DNA of 64,000 nucleotides from Sphagnum compactum (taxonomy: Eukaryota > Bryophyta > Sphagnopsida > Sphagnales). The notes beneath the pieces were generated by a model. That model did no database searches. It had not been told where the DNA came from and saw nothing but the letters and a program-made list of their open reading frames with translations. The position numbers and the translations under genes were made by a program. Of this stretch, positions 38,493 to 49,499 are shown one piece after another. Positions within the stretch are counted from its first letter, which is position 1; every line of letters starts with the position of its first letter. Where the stretch lies: NCBI GenBank assembly GCA_965153455.1, contig OZ234494.1, positions 17,608,001 through 17,672,000 on the forward strand. Reading direction: 5' to 3'.

Positions 38493-38889
38493 CATTTTTT
38501 TTGCATGGGGGGGGGGGGGGGGGGGGGGGTGCAAGTGCGTTAATTTTCCTTATTAATGAAATATTTCCAAATTTTTGAAATGATTTTGAAGTAATTGGCT
38601 ATAAATATTGGAATAAATTGGAATCCCTTTTAAGAAAAAATATTTTTGCATTGGGGGGCAAGTTTGTTAATATTCCTTATTAAGGAAATCTTTCCAAAAA
38701 TTTTAAATGATTTTGGAAATAATTGGAGTTAAATATTAGAATAAATTTAAATCCCAAATATTTTTGAAAGAAGGATTTTTGCATTGGGGGGCAAGTTTGT
38801 TAATCTTCCTTATTAATGAAATGTTTCCAAACTTTTGAAATAATTTTGGATGTAATTGAATTTAAATATTGGAATAAATTGGAATCCCA
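38493..38889. repeat. Three tandem copies of about 120-135 bp, with a poly-G expansion
   Basis: Copies start at about 38,493, 38,640 and 38,772. They share TTTTTGCATTGGGGGGCAAG, a CTTATTAATGAAAT block and GGAATAAATTGGAATCCC. In copies two and three the G run is six bases. In the first it is 23 uninterrupted G (38,507-38,529). Confidence 0.9.
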
Positions 38890-39849
38890 AAAAAAAAAAA
38901 AAGGACGTCATAGTGGAGTAAATCAACATATGTTCCAATATATGGATCATTTACAAATGATGGAAATCAAATGATTAAAAAATGTGTCAAATTTGAATTT
39001 ACATGTGATTAAAATTCTTATCTACAATAAAACACAAGGTCATGGATGTGTTGTGCCATGACATAAGTTTGATGATGTAATTTACATCCAAACAATGGAG
39101 TTCAACAATATTTTATGGACATATTTAGTTTAAAATTCAAATAACATGGCGGTGAGGATGGTGAAAACAAGATAGGTATGGTTATGGATCATGGGATATG
39201 CCATATGTTGTTGGTGGATGGTTGAAGAAAACAACACTTATGGGTCATTGTGAGCAACAACATGTACATATTGAAAAATGACAATAAAAGAATATGAAGA
39301 AGGCTATCATTTGTTGTCATCATGCCATGTTTGCCCATTTTTACTTGTGAAATTATTGGGCTATGACAAAGAAACATTTTAAAAAATAAATTGATTATGC
39401 CTTGGCATAGAATTGAAATACATTGATCTCTTGTGGTTGTCATTAGAGGGAAACAATAATACTTACTCATTGGTAACGGAATCATGCATACCAACCACTT
39501 GGGTTATTCATTTGATGTATTAGCACCAATGAGACTAATGTTTGGCTTCAAAATCTATATTATTCAAAGATTTAGAGTTAATTAACAATGACTACTAACA
39601 ACATCTTAACATCAATGCAATGTCATATATCTCATAAAATTTAAATATTAATTAACATTTTTAGGTGTGGACTAAATGACTAATTTGAAGATCATTAACA
39701 CTAGTCTAACATTGTGAACATAACACCAAGTGTGACCATACTTTTAACTCTCCCAATGTCAATTGCTCACCCAAAATCAAGTGTTATGCCTAAGGATAAA
39801 ACCTTTGAGAAAGGTTAGTGAACCATGTGCAATCACACTTTTTAAGTTC

Positions 39850-40075
39850 AAAACTATGTATGTGCCCACTCTCCTCTCCTCTCCAAAGAGGGTGCAAGAG
39901 TGATGGGTAACCAAACCCATGTTTAAGTCTTGTAGTGAAGGCCTCACTCTCCTCTCCTTTCCTCTCCTCTCCTCTTTTCTTTGCTATTAAGAGGGTGCAA
40001 GAGTGATGGGTAACCAAACCCATTGTTTAAGTCTTGTAGTGAAGGCCTCTCACACTCTCCTCTCCACACCCCCCT
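39850..40075. repeat. Direct repeat with CTCTCCT tracts, two copies
   Basis: AGAGGGTGCAAGAGTGATGG, GTAACCAAACCCAT and TTAAGTCTTGTAGTGAAGGC occur twice, about 109 bases apart, separated by C/T-rich CTCTCCT repeats. Confidence 0.9.
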
Positions 40076-40519
40076 TCCCCAAAAGGAAACCAAAAGGGTT
40101 TAACCTATTTTTGACTCCCCCAAAGTGCTTAGATTGTTAGTTACTACTTGGCTACCTTAGTTTGGTGGTGTTTCCCTTGTAAGTTTGGTGTCATGGTTGT
40201 TTTTGAGCTGGCATTTCTGTCACCCCCCCTTTTGGCCCCCTACCCACTCAACTTCAAAAACCCCAATAGGTAGGTATATTCTTTTACACCAAAAGTTGTT
40301 GGAGATGGCAGAAGGCAAAGTGATACCAAAGGGAGTAATAGTGTTATTACCATTACAAGTTTGAAATTAGGTCAAGTGGGGGGGAAACAATTTACTTGAA
40401 AGAAAGAAAGAAAAAAAAAAACATGGTTTGACAACAAAAGAGAAAGCAAACTTCTTTCTTCTCCATGAGTTCATGTGGTGTGGATACTTATGGAAAAAAT
40501 TTAAATTAAATAAAAAAAT

Positions 40520-40780
40520 CGAATATTTGTTCCAAGTTCAAGTCCATATTTGCGATTATTTTACTTGGGAAAAAAAAATTGTTCCAAAGTTCAAATCCAT
40601 AATTAAGAATTTTTTCTTGAGAAAAAAAGAATTCTTTTGTTTCAAAATTCAAAAATCAATATTCGAGATTTTGTTCTTCAGAAAAAAAAATTTGTTCCAA
40701 ACTTCAAAATCCATACCCAATTGAGATTTTATACTTGAGGGGGGGAAAAAACCATTTGTTCCAATGTTGAAATCCATACC
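40520..40780. repeat. Degenerate repeat of about 65 bp, four copies
   Basis: Units carry TTTGTTCCAA, TTCAAATCCATA and a (TACTTG)AGAAAAAAA part. They are diverged and differ in length. They are open in one frame (Lys/Phe-rich), which I regard as chance. Confidence 0.7.
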
Positions 40781-41593
40781 TATTTGTTTGTTTTCATCTT
40801 TGTGTGTTTTTTGTTTTGTCAATATGCTCTTGGAGTGTACTTGGGAGTGTGTTGAACCATTGAAGGTTGCCTTCTTTCTAGAATATGAGTTGTTCCATTA
40901 TGGCCTTTTTTTTTTGACTTGAGCATTTCTACTAAGAACACCCAATTGTATAAAATAAATAAATAAATAAACAATAATAATAGTAGTAGTAGTAGTGTGA
41001 TATGTTTTGTATTACAAGCAATTTCTCAACAATCTACCCAGCTGTGTAACTTCCACAAGGACAAAGGCAATACTTATAGTAGTAGTAGTAGTAGGAGGCT
41101 AGTAGCACACTCCTTTGTATTTGTCTTACAAGGGAAGAAGCATATACCCAACAACAATCCCCAACAAAAACCAAAGTCATGATAGGTAGGAGGAGCTCTA
41201 CTCATAAGCTAGAATAATTATTAGGGTTTGCCAAAGGTGTTTTTTTTTTCCTTGTTTAAAAATAATAATAATAATTAAAATTAAATTTATTTCATCATAC
41301 TTTGTGTATACCCAAATAATTTATTCCTTTGACCAAAGATTTTTTTTGTTTTTTTAAAAAATTAATTAAAATTAAATTTCTTTCATACTTTGTGTATACC
41401 CTAATAATTATTCCTTTGACAAAGGTTTTTTTAATTAAAAAATAAAATTTAATTTATTTCTAATTTTTAATAATTATTTTACCCACCCTTCTTTGGACTC
41501 AATTTACTTGCTTAAAAAGTATGCATTTGGTTAGTTGGGGAAATTGTATTCTTCATGGCTTCATTATAGGGTGGGTTTGAACCCCCTTTTTTG

Positions 41594-41661
41594 GGGGTTT
41601 AGGTTTTTCAGGGTTTAGGGTTGTGAGGTTCAGGGTTTTGTTTAGGGTTTAGGGTGTTTAA
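41594..41661. repeat. Interstitial telomere-like repeats
   Basis: Several TTTAGGG, GGTTTAGG and TCAGGG words, intact and degenerate, lie in one orientation. The plant telomere unit is TTTAGGG. Smaller traces occur at about 13,064, 43,472 and 60,040. Confidence 0.7.
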
Positions 41662-42379
41662 AGGGGGTGGGGGGGAGGGTAATTTGGCCATCCGAGACGG
41701 CCGAATACCCAAAAAAATAAGTTTGAACTTTGGGGGGTCCCGACAACTAATTAAATACGAATCATCCATCATTTTTTCTCTGAACATCTCTGAACACAAC
41801 CACCGCCACCACCGCCACCACAACCGCGTCTTAAACTCGACCAACCGAGGCTCCCTTATGTTGTCCTACAGTTGGCTACCAAAATGAGGCCGGTGTGTTA
41901 CTCCGGTCGGAGGATCGGGGTTGCTCCCGCGGAGTCTCTCTCCCTCTCAACGCCAAAGTCTAAACCCGAAGCCGCGTTTCCGTAATAAGTAACTAAATTA
42001 CTCGTTATATTGAGAATTTAACTTGTAACCCAAGTTACGGATTTGGTGAAAAAATCCTCCGTTCTTAACATCGTACCCCTCCTCTCGATCGACTCCACAC
42101 CCCCCCCCCCTGCCCCAAAATAAATCATTGCCATCAATAACATACCGCTCGTCTCGGCCATGTACTTAAAAGGAAAACTTGAAGCCTGGGCTCGGATATG
42201 ATGTTTTTCCTCTTTCGGTTGTCTGATGTAGTGATCGGCCCACAAAAGATTTAGCATTAATAAGTGAAAAGTTTGTCAAAACCGTTAAAAAAAATGGGCA
42301 AAAAGAAACCAAGCAAGTTTGTCAAAAATGTATAAATATTATAGGGTGAAATATCCCCCCCCCCCCCCCCCCCAAACAA

Positions 42380-42760
42380 AAAGAAAATTATGAAAGAAAT
42401 GTTGATTTTTTTAGAATATAAAGGATTTTTTAATTTTTTATTATTATTACTATTATTATTATTTTGAGGTTGAAAATTAGCACCCGAAAAGCAATAAACA
42501 AGCAAACCCTAAAAAAAACATACTTAAGCTTTGAGAGCCAAGCACCAAGCAAGCACCCTATTATACTATCCTTATTTTAAAAATCTTGATTTTTTTAGAA
42601 TAAAAGGGAAATTTTTAATATATTATTATCATTATTACTACTATTATTATTTCGAGGTTGAAAATTTGCACCCGAAACGAAGCAAACAAGCAAACCCTAA
42701 AAAAGAAAAAAAAACACTTAAGCTTTTATGAAAGCCAAGCACCAACCGATACGATACTAT
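42380..42760. repeat. Tandem duplication of about 180 bp, next to a poly-C run
   Basis: Two copies (about 42,400-42,560 and 42,583-42,755) share TTGATTTTTTTAGAATA, (ATT)n, GAGGTTGAAAAT, TGCACCCGAAA, AACAAGCAAACCCTAAA and GCCAAGCACCAA. A run of 19 C (42,355-42,373) lies immediately before the first copy. Confidence 0.85.
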
Positions 42761-42919
42761 CGCATGAACCCTAATTTGATGGTTGTGGATGTCACATATT
42801 GTTGGAGACTAGGGCAACTTTACCACTACTACTACTACCGCAACAACAACAACAAAGTATTAGAAGTTGTTACCTTACATTGCATCAATTGTGTCACATA
42901 TTCATGTCGAACTTCTTTG

Positions 42920-43105
42920 TGGTTTCATCCATTTTTTTAATATAGAACCATGTTTGATTGATGAAGCCATGGTTCATGACACATATGTGAGTTGAACTTG
43001 TTTGTGGTTTCATCCATTTTTTTAAATATAGAACCATGTTTGATGAAGCCATGGTTCATGACACATATGTGAGTTGAACTTGTTTGTGGTTTCATCCATT
43101 TTTTT
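42920..43105. repeat. Tandem repeat of about 80-88 bp, two and a half copies
   Basis: Shared words are TTTGTGGTTTCATCCATTTT, TAGAACCATGTTTGAT, GAAGCCATGGTTCATGACAC and ATATGTGAGTTGAACTTG. No gene overlaps it. Confidence 0.9.
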
Positions 43106-43909
43106 CATAGAGAATACATGTGACATATTTTATGTTGAATTGACACAAGTGTTAGAATTGCTAATAACCCCGAAGTCAAGTTAGTGTCAAGGCCTATTTG
43201 CCCGAAGAAAAAAAGCCATATTATTTTGTTGTGTTATATCTCAATTATGTTTAGGATGGAAGCTCAAGAGTTTAAGTTGCTTAGTTTTTTTTTACCAATT
43301 GTCATAACTCGACTCTATTATTTGGGAATGAAACTTTGGGTACCTTGCAATGCCCATTGAGTATCACAAGAAAACAAAGGAAACCCTAATTTCATTTTCC
43401 AAAATGCCCTCACGGGATCTGAAAGAAAAATTATTGTAAATGCTCCTCCAACAACACTAAGAATTTCTTGAGAGGTTTAGGGTTTAGGTTTTTAGGTTTT
43501 TGGTGACTCAAGTTATATGTATTTAGAGTGTGATAAGCTAACTCAACCCTAATAGTGATTTTTACAATTTCAAGCTCTAAAGACAAAAAAGGTGATTTAC
43601 TTGAGTACTACACATGAGTCAACTCTATTACCCACTTGGTTTGTAGTATGTACCTATATTATTAGAGAAGGAAACCAAAGATTTTTACACAAGAAAAACT
43701 TTTTTTTGTTTTTTTAAAACTTGTTTTTTAATTAAAATAGACTTTTCTTTGTGACTAAGGGTATGTACCAAGACCCAAAAAAAAAAGGGGGAATTTTTTT
43801 TTCTTTTCTCTCTTGTAAATTTGACTCCAATTGGGGAAAATTTCCCAAGTTTTTATGTGTCACAATTTTTTATTTTTTAAAAAAAATCCATGTGCTTGAT
43901 ATGTACTAT

Positions 43910-44340
43910 GTACGCCAATAAGGGACGATTGACTTATTTGTCGGAGCATCTGCAAGAAGTGCTCAGTATAAGACCCCGCCAAAATGTTTCTCACATCCCA
44001 AGTTTTGATTATTTTGCTGATCTCCAGCCTCACACCCATAAAACTAAAATTGGGATTGCAAATAAGTGGGAGACTAGGAACTCATTCCAACTCACCTGGA
44101 GAAACCAAAGCTATCTAGGAAATCAAAAGCCAGGCCAGGTGGTGTTAGGCTATCTTGTTCCTTTCACCGGTCTCTCAGCAAACTAATTAAATGTTGGGCC
44201 AAAATCATTTTGTTAAGCCAAAGCCTATATATACATTTTGACTTTTCTTCATCCAATTTTATAATTTGCAGGCTCACATACTCAGCACATACATGTGTAG
44301 TTGCTCTTCTTAACTCTTACTCAGTATGTACAACAATGTA
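43910..44340. other. Moderate-GC patch with a 98-codon frame of unknown nature
   Basis: Composition is balanced compared with the AT-rich flanks, and one plus-strand frame (43,890-44,186) is open for 98 codons. The protein resembles nothing I know. GCATCTGC and GCTCAGTATA words suggest it may be part of a small transposon, like the 13.1-13.5 kb patch. Confidence 0.3.
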
Positions 44341-44849
44341 CCTAGTACTTTACCCTTGGGTTAGTTTCATCATTAGATAAAATCCTTTAAAATAGTTTAT
44401 ACTAATTTTCATGAAAAATTTCACTAATTTTCATGAAAAAATATGAAGGTGAGGAGGTGTGGTGGAAAACCATCATAATTATTGTAGGCTACAATCTAAA
44501 TAATTTCACTCCTCGTATTAACAATATCATAGTAGATCATGAAAATAATAATAGAAAAACAATTTTTTTTCTTTTTCAAAAAAAAGGAATTATGGGACCC
44601 TAGTAGGTTCAGGTGGAAGCTACCTATTAGAGGAAGGAACTCAAGGCTTTTGCAAAAAGAAAAGAAAAGAAAAGAAAAGAAAAGAAAAGGAAAGGAAAAA
44701 TTTAAAAATTTAAAAAAAAAACGCTTTTTTGACTTTTTTTAATAGAAATTTATTTTTCTTTTTTATTACATAAGTAGTTACTTGGTTTTTACCTTATCCA
44801 CCTAGTTCACGATTTCTTTTCTTTTAGGCCTCAAAAGAGGAAGCAAACT

Positions 44850-45340
44850 TGTTGAGGTCCCTTGGGGGGGACCCTCGAGGCCAGCAGGTGTCAAGGCCGG
44901 GTACCCTTTGAGGGTCACGCCAGAGTTGATAGGGGCCCCTTGGGTACCCTTGAGACCAGCCGATGTCAAGGCCAGCCAGCTACCCTCATGGGTCGAGGCC
45001 AGAGTTGATCCTGGCCCCTTGGGGACCCTTGAGACCAGCCGATGTCAAGGCCAGCTACCCTCAAGGGTCAAGGCCAGGACCCTTGAGGCCAGCCAGGGTA
45101 CCCTCAAGGGTCAAGGTCAGGGACCCTCGAGGCCAGATGGGTACCCTTAAGGGTCAAGGCTAGGGACCCGCCAATGCCGCCATGCTGGGTATCCTGAAAG
45201 GTCAAGGCCATTCATCCTTGAGGCCAGGGACGTTTGAGGCCAGCCGGGTATCCTCAAGGGTCCTTAAGTCCAGGGACCCTTCAAGGGTCCTTAAGGCCAG
45301 GGACCCTTCAAGGGTCCATTAGGCTGGGACCCTTGAGGCT
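44850..45340. repeat. GC-rich palindromic minisatellite
   Basis: Ten or so units alternate GGGACCCTTGAGGCCAGC with GGTACCCTCAAGGGTCAAGG. CCCTTGAGG and CCTCAAGGG are reverse complements, so each unit and neighbouring units can fold. It is far richer in GC than the AT-rich DNA on its left. It ends about 1.6 kb upstream of the GPAT start, just before a G run at about 45,360-45,374. Confidence 0.9.
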
Positions 45341-45344
45341 GGAG

Positions 45345-46909
45345 GGTTTGTTGGGGGGCGTGGGGGGGGGGGGGAGGATGGCGGCTTTGTTGTTGCATAA
45401 AGAGCAACAGCAGCTGCTGCCATCGCCATGAATGTGATGAGCAAGCAGCCACATGCGGTTGCAGCGCTCTTCTGCACACACCCACTATTACACTTTACTA
45501 TTTAGATCCAATCAACAACATCTTTGTTTGTTCTGTTGTTGTTCTCATTTGCTTGCTTGCTTGCTTGCTTCGTGTTTGTGTCCTTGCTTTACCCTCCTCT
45601 TCCTTCCTTCCTGACTTGCTCCTCCTCGTAGTCGGTGAGTCACCACCACAACAACTAAGGAAAAGTCTAGGAGGAGCAGAAGCAGGAGCAGGAGGAGAAG
45701 AAGAAGGACTCTGAATCTGAGCATTGGCTCTCTTGGTGGTGAACAACAAAACGTCTGTTGTTGTTGTTGTTGCAGCTGCTGCTGCTGTTGTTTCTTTCTT
45801 CTTCTGCTTGCATGCCAAGTGCCAAGCACGTACGTGTTTTAGTGAACTCCAGAGCAGCTGCTTCTTTGTGTTTTTTTCCGTCTGTGGCTACATCCATTCT
45901 GCAAAAATCTATTGATTGTGTGGAAGAACGAAAGAAACACCAAGACCCTCACAAGAGAAGAGGTGGGTAGTGACTGAAGAAGGGGGTTGACGTTGCAGGT
46001 GAGCACTTGGGGGGGAAGATTGATCTTCTTTCTTTCTTTCTTTCTTTTTATGAGAGTTTTGTTTTCTGGAAAGCTCATTGTAGCTAGCTTGCTAGCTAGC
46101 TAGTTTCTTTATTAATTGTTGGGGGGAAGTGAAAGTGTACAGAGTTGGACTCGTCAGTAATAAGAAGGGGAAGTGGAGAAGTACTGGAAGTGCTCATCTG
46201 CTGTGCTTTGCTTTTTGCTTAGTTGGTGTTGCAGGTCTAAAGCGGAGCTGGAAGGAGGAGACTGCAGTGCTGCAGAATAGTTATTATATACTGGGTGTTT
46301 TTTTTTTTCGGTGTGTGGTCGAAGAAGAAGAAGAAGAAGAAGAAGAAGAAAGAGAAGTGAGTAAATCTTGTTAGATCGAACAACAAACAACAACAGCAGC
46401 AACAACGTGGACTGGTAGCTGCACAAGTGCACATGGAGTAGTCTTCTGCATTCATGCTTGTGGGGAGGAAGGAAAGAAGAGTGGAGAAAGACTAGGGTGG
46501 TGGTGGTGGTGAAGCAAGAAGAAGAAGAAGAAGAAGAAGGGCAGTGCCTCTTATGCATGCATCATCAGCTGAGCAGTAGTGGTAGCAAGCAAAGGTTTCA
46601 GCAGCAGCAACAGCAATGTCGTCGTCGTCGTAGTAGTAGTCGTGATGGGTTGTGAGTATAAAGAAGAAAAGAAAGAGTATTAGCTCACTTGATGGACTTG
46701 CAGCAGAGAGGACGAAGAAAAAGAAGAAGAAGAAGAAATCATCAGCATCATCCCTGAGATATAGATTACACAGCAACAGCAGCTTCCAGCACTTGGTTTC
46801 TTCCAGATCTGAAACTCCCCCGCAGTTTGAAGACCAGACACAGACACAGACATATAGAGACAGAGAGATAGAAGAAGAAGAAGAAGAGGTTCGAGTGGTG
46901 TTGGAGGTA
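45345..46909 (+). promoter_or_regulatory. Probable promoter and long leader of the GPAT gene
   Basis: The stretch is full of simple repeats: (TTGC)n near 45,550, (TTTC)n near 46,030, (GAA)n at about 46,321-46,350 and 46,517-46,540, (GTC)/(GTA)n near 46,620 and (GAA)n near 46,715 and 46,870. Purine-rich GAA tracts and possible splice sites suggest a leader with one or more introns. No TSS can be fixed. Homopolymer proteins in these frames are by-products. Confidence 0.45.
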
Positions 46910-49090
46910 ATGCTGGGGGAGTTTGGGGCTGTTGCTCTTTCTTCGCTTTCTCAGGCCTGGACAGCACGCTGGGCTGCTGGGAAGTACAAGATGCCTTCAT
47001 ACCCACAAACATATGCGGAAGCGCTCTATTGCACCAAAAACTCAGAGTCATTATTCGACGTGGTGGAGAACTGCAGGCAAGATGGGCGAGAAACACAAAC
47101 CGTAGTATCGGACTTGGATGGAACACTGTTGAGATCACGAAGCTCCTTCCCTTACTTCATGCTCATCGCATTGGAAGCAGGGAGTCCCTTGAGAGCACTT
47201 GTGTTGCTGCTGTTGTCGCCTCTGGTATGGCTTGTGTACAACTTCGTTTCCGAGTCCGTAGGGATCAAGATGCTCATCTTCTTCTCGTTTGCGGGCTTGC
47301 GCTTGTCGGCCATCGAGTCGGCTGCTCGTGGGGTGTTGCCCAAGTTCTACTTGGAAGATATGCACTCCGTCAGTTACCGTTTGTTTATCGCTTGTGGCAG
47401 ACGGTACGTTGTGACTGCCAATCCTCGTATCATGGTGGAGCCTTTCCTCAAAGAGTATCTGGATGTGGAAGCCGTCATGGGGACGGAGATTCAAGCTACC
47501 AGTGGTGGTTATGCTACTGGTTTTGTCGCTTCCTCTTCTTCTGGCGTGCTTGTGGGTATGAACAAACGCTCCGCTGTGAAGAATTTCTTTGCAAATGAGA
47601 CTCCGGATATTGGGTTGGGAGATCGTGAGAGTGATTACCCTTTCATGTCCATCTGCAAAGTAAGTCAGTCTCTCTCTCTTTCTTCCCTTCCATTCTTTCT
47701 TCACTGCCCATCTCTCCATCATCTCTCTCTGCACAGATTTGTCATCTTGAAAACATACCCAGAAGCCATTACCGTCATCTCTCTCTGCACAGATTTATCA
47801 TCTTGAAAAGATACCCAGCAGCCATCTCCATCATCTCCCTCTGCACAGATTTGTTGTCTTGAGAAGAAACCCAACACCCATCTCCATCATCTCTCTCTGC
47901 ACAGATTTGTCATCTTGAAAAGAAACTCAAAGGCCATCTCCATCATCTCTCTCTGCACAGATTTGTCAGCTTGAGAAGAAACCCAAAACCCATCTCCATC
48001 ATCTCTCCGCACAGATTTGTCATCTTGAAGAGAAACCTGAAAGCCATCTCCATCATCTCTGCACAGATTTGTAATCTTGAGAAGAAACCCAAAAGAAAAA
48101 AAAGAACTCATAAAACATGGTTGCCATGACCTGTGATGACACAATCTTTCTTTCGTGCAGGAAGCGTACGTGGTGCCAAGCGATGAACCCACAGAGGCAG
48201 TTCCAAAGGAAGAATACTTGAAACCGCTGATCTTTCATGATGGCAGGTTAGCATGTCGACCCACACCACTCATGTCACTGGTGATTCTTCTATGGACGCC
48301 CATAGGACTCACATTAGCAGTGATCCGGATTGTTGTGGGTCTGCTCGTACCATTTCAGTGGGCACCTTTCATAGGCATTCTACTGGGTGTCACTATAACC
48401 ATCAAAGGAACACCACCACCCACAACAAAAACTCCAACCAACAACAACAATGGTCCTGGTGCTGGCTCTCGACGAGGAATACTGTTTGTTTGTTCACATC
48501 GGACACTTCTGGACCCAATCTTCTTGTCAGTTGCAGCAGGAAGAAGGATCCCAGCAGTGACATACAGCATTTCGCGAGTGTGCGAGATTCTTTCACCCAT
48601 AAGAACAGTGAGACTGACGAGATGCAGAGACACGGATGCTTTCACCATGACGACGCTCTTGAAGGAAGGGGATCTTGCAGTCTGTCCTGAGGGTACCACC
48701 TGTCGTGAACCCTATCTTCTGAGATTCAGTTCTCTGTTTGCAGAGCTTGCAGAGCACATTGTGCCCGTGACCATGAATATCAAAATCCAGTTGTTTCATG
48801 GCACTACTGCCCGTGGTTTGAAGTGCTTGGATCCCGTCTTCTTCTTCATGAATCCTGCTCCCAGCTACCAAGTCTGCTTCCTGGAGCAGCTGCCCCCTGA
48901 GATGACTTGCTGTGCGGGTGGGAAAAGCAGCCATGAAGTCGCCAATTACATCCAAAAGGTGCTTGCAGATTCACTCGGGTTCCAATGTACCAACTTCACT
49001 CGCAAGGATAAGTACAAGACTTTGGTAGGTCATGATGGTTCTGTTCCTCTAACCAAACATCATCAACGGAATAGAAGTGTTGGTTGCTAG
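46910..49090 (+). CDS. sn-2 glycerol-3-phosphate acyltransferase with phosphatase domain (GPAT4/6/8-like)
   Basis: This enzyme moves an acyl group from acyl-CoA to the sn-2 position of glycerol-3-phosphate and then removes the phosphate, giving monoacylglycerol for cutin; it acts at the ER. Exons are 46910-47659 and 48161-49090, phase 0, 559 residues (about 500 is usual; the excess is an N-terminal extension and a Pro/Asn insert at 335-352). The HAD phosphatase domain has VSDLDGTLL (D68, D70), K219 and GLGDRESD (D238, D242), all intact as in GPAT4/6/8. Hydrophobic segments are at about 94-128 and 286-330. Acyltransferase motifs are HRTLLDP (363-369), PEGTTCREPYLLRFS (426-440) and VPVTM (451-455). 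The tail GFQCTNFTRKDKYKTL is typical. ATG 46,910 is the first in its frame; ATG 46,991 is an alternative nearer to family length. Assignment is by remembered Arabidopsis GPAT motifs. Confidence 0.93.
47713..48092. repeat. 56-bp tandem repeat, seven copies, within the GPAT intron
   Basis: Units contain CATCTCCATCATCTCTCTCT, GCACAGATTTGTCATCTTGA and AAAGAAACCCAAAAGC. Each carries a pyrimidine tract followed by GCACAG, which looks like a 3' splice site. The seven CAG ends are at 47,736, 47,792, 47,848, 47,904, 47,960, 48,014 and 48,066, all upstream of the real acceptor ending at 48,160. Confidence 0.95.
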
Positions 49091-49134
49091 CTAGCTACCT
49101 GCTAACAACATCCAACCAACATCAGCCAACATCA

Positions 49135-49460
49135 GGCAGCCTTTTATTACATCTCATTTGCTCATTTGCAAAAACTTACGTTGACATCATAGCAGGCTTT
49201 ATTACATCTAATTTGCAAAATCTTACGTTGATGTCATAGTAGAACTTCAGACTTTCTTACGTCTTCCTAGTTTGCAAACACTTGCGGGTGACGTAGCAGA
49301 ACTTCAGGCTTTATTATGTCTAATTTGCAAAAACTTACATTGACAACGTAGCAGAACTTCAGAAAAGAAAGAAAGGAAGGAAGGATGGAAGAAAGGTCTA
49401 CTACTACCGATCAGAAAATTTGCAAGAACTATGTTGACAGAGCAGAATTCAGAAAGTTTC
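49135..49460 (+). repeat. Repeat of about 60 bp, four to five copies, in the GPAT 3' region
   Basis: Units share CTTTATTACATCTAATTTGC, AAAAACTTACGTTGACATCA and TAGCAGAACTTCAG, with growing divergence towards the 3' end. They start about 45 bases after the stop codon and so probably lie in the 3' UTR. Confidence 0.85.
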
Positions 49461-49499
49461 TGAAGGAAAGAAAGCTCTACTACTGAAAAGAAGAAGAAG

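Noticed and set aside
44539-44742. Lys-rich ORF
   Set aside because: It is a translation of the (AAAAG)n microsatellite at about 44,658-44,694.
45498-46776. Gln-, Ser- and Phe-rich ORFs on both strands upstream of GPAT
   Set aside because: They follow GAA, GCA and GTC triplet repeats and have no conserved domain.
46652-46909. Upstream extension of the GPAT frame before ATG 46,910
   Set aside because: It has no in-frame ATG and is Lys/Glu/Ser-rich repeat translation, so it is treated as leader.
46680-47734. Minus-strand and shifted plus-strand ORFs of 150 to 199 codons over GPAT exon 1
   Set aside because: They are shadows of the well-supported GPAT coding frame.
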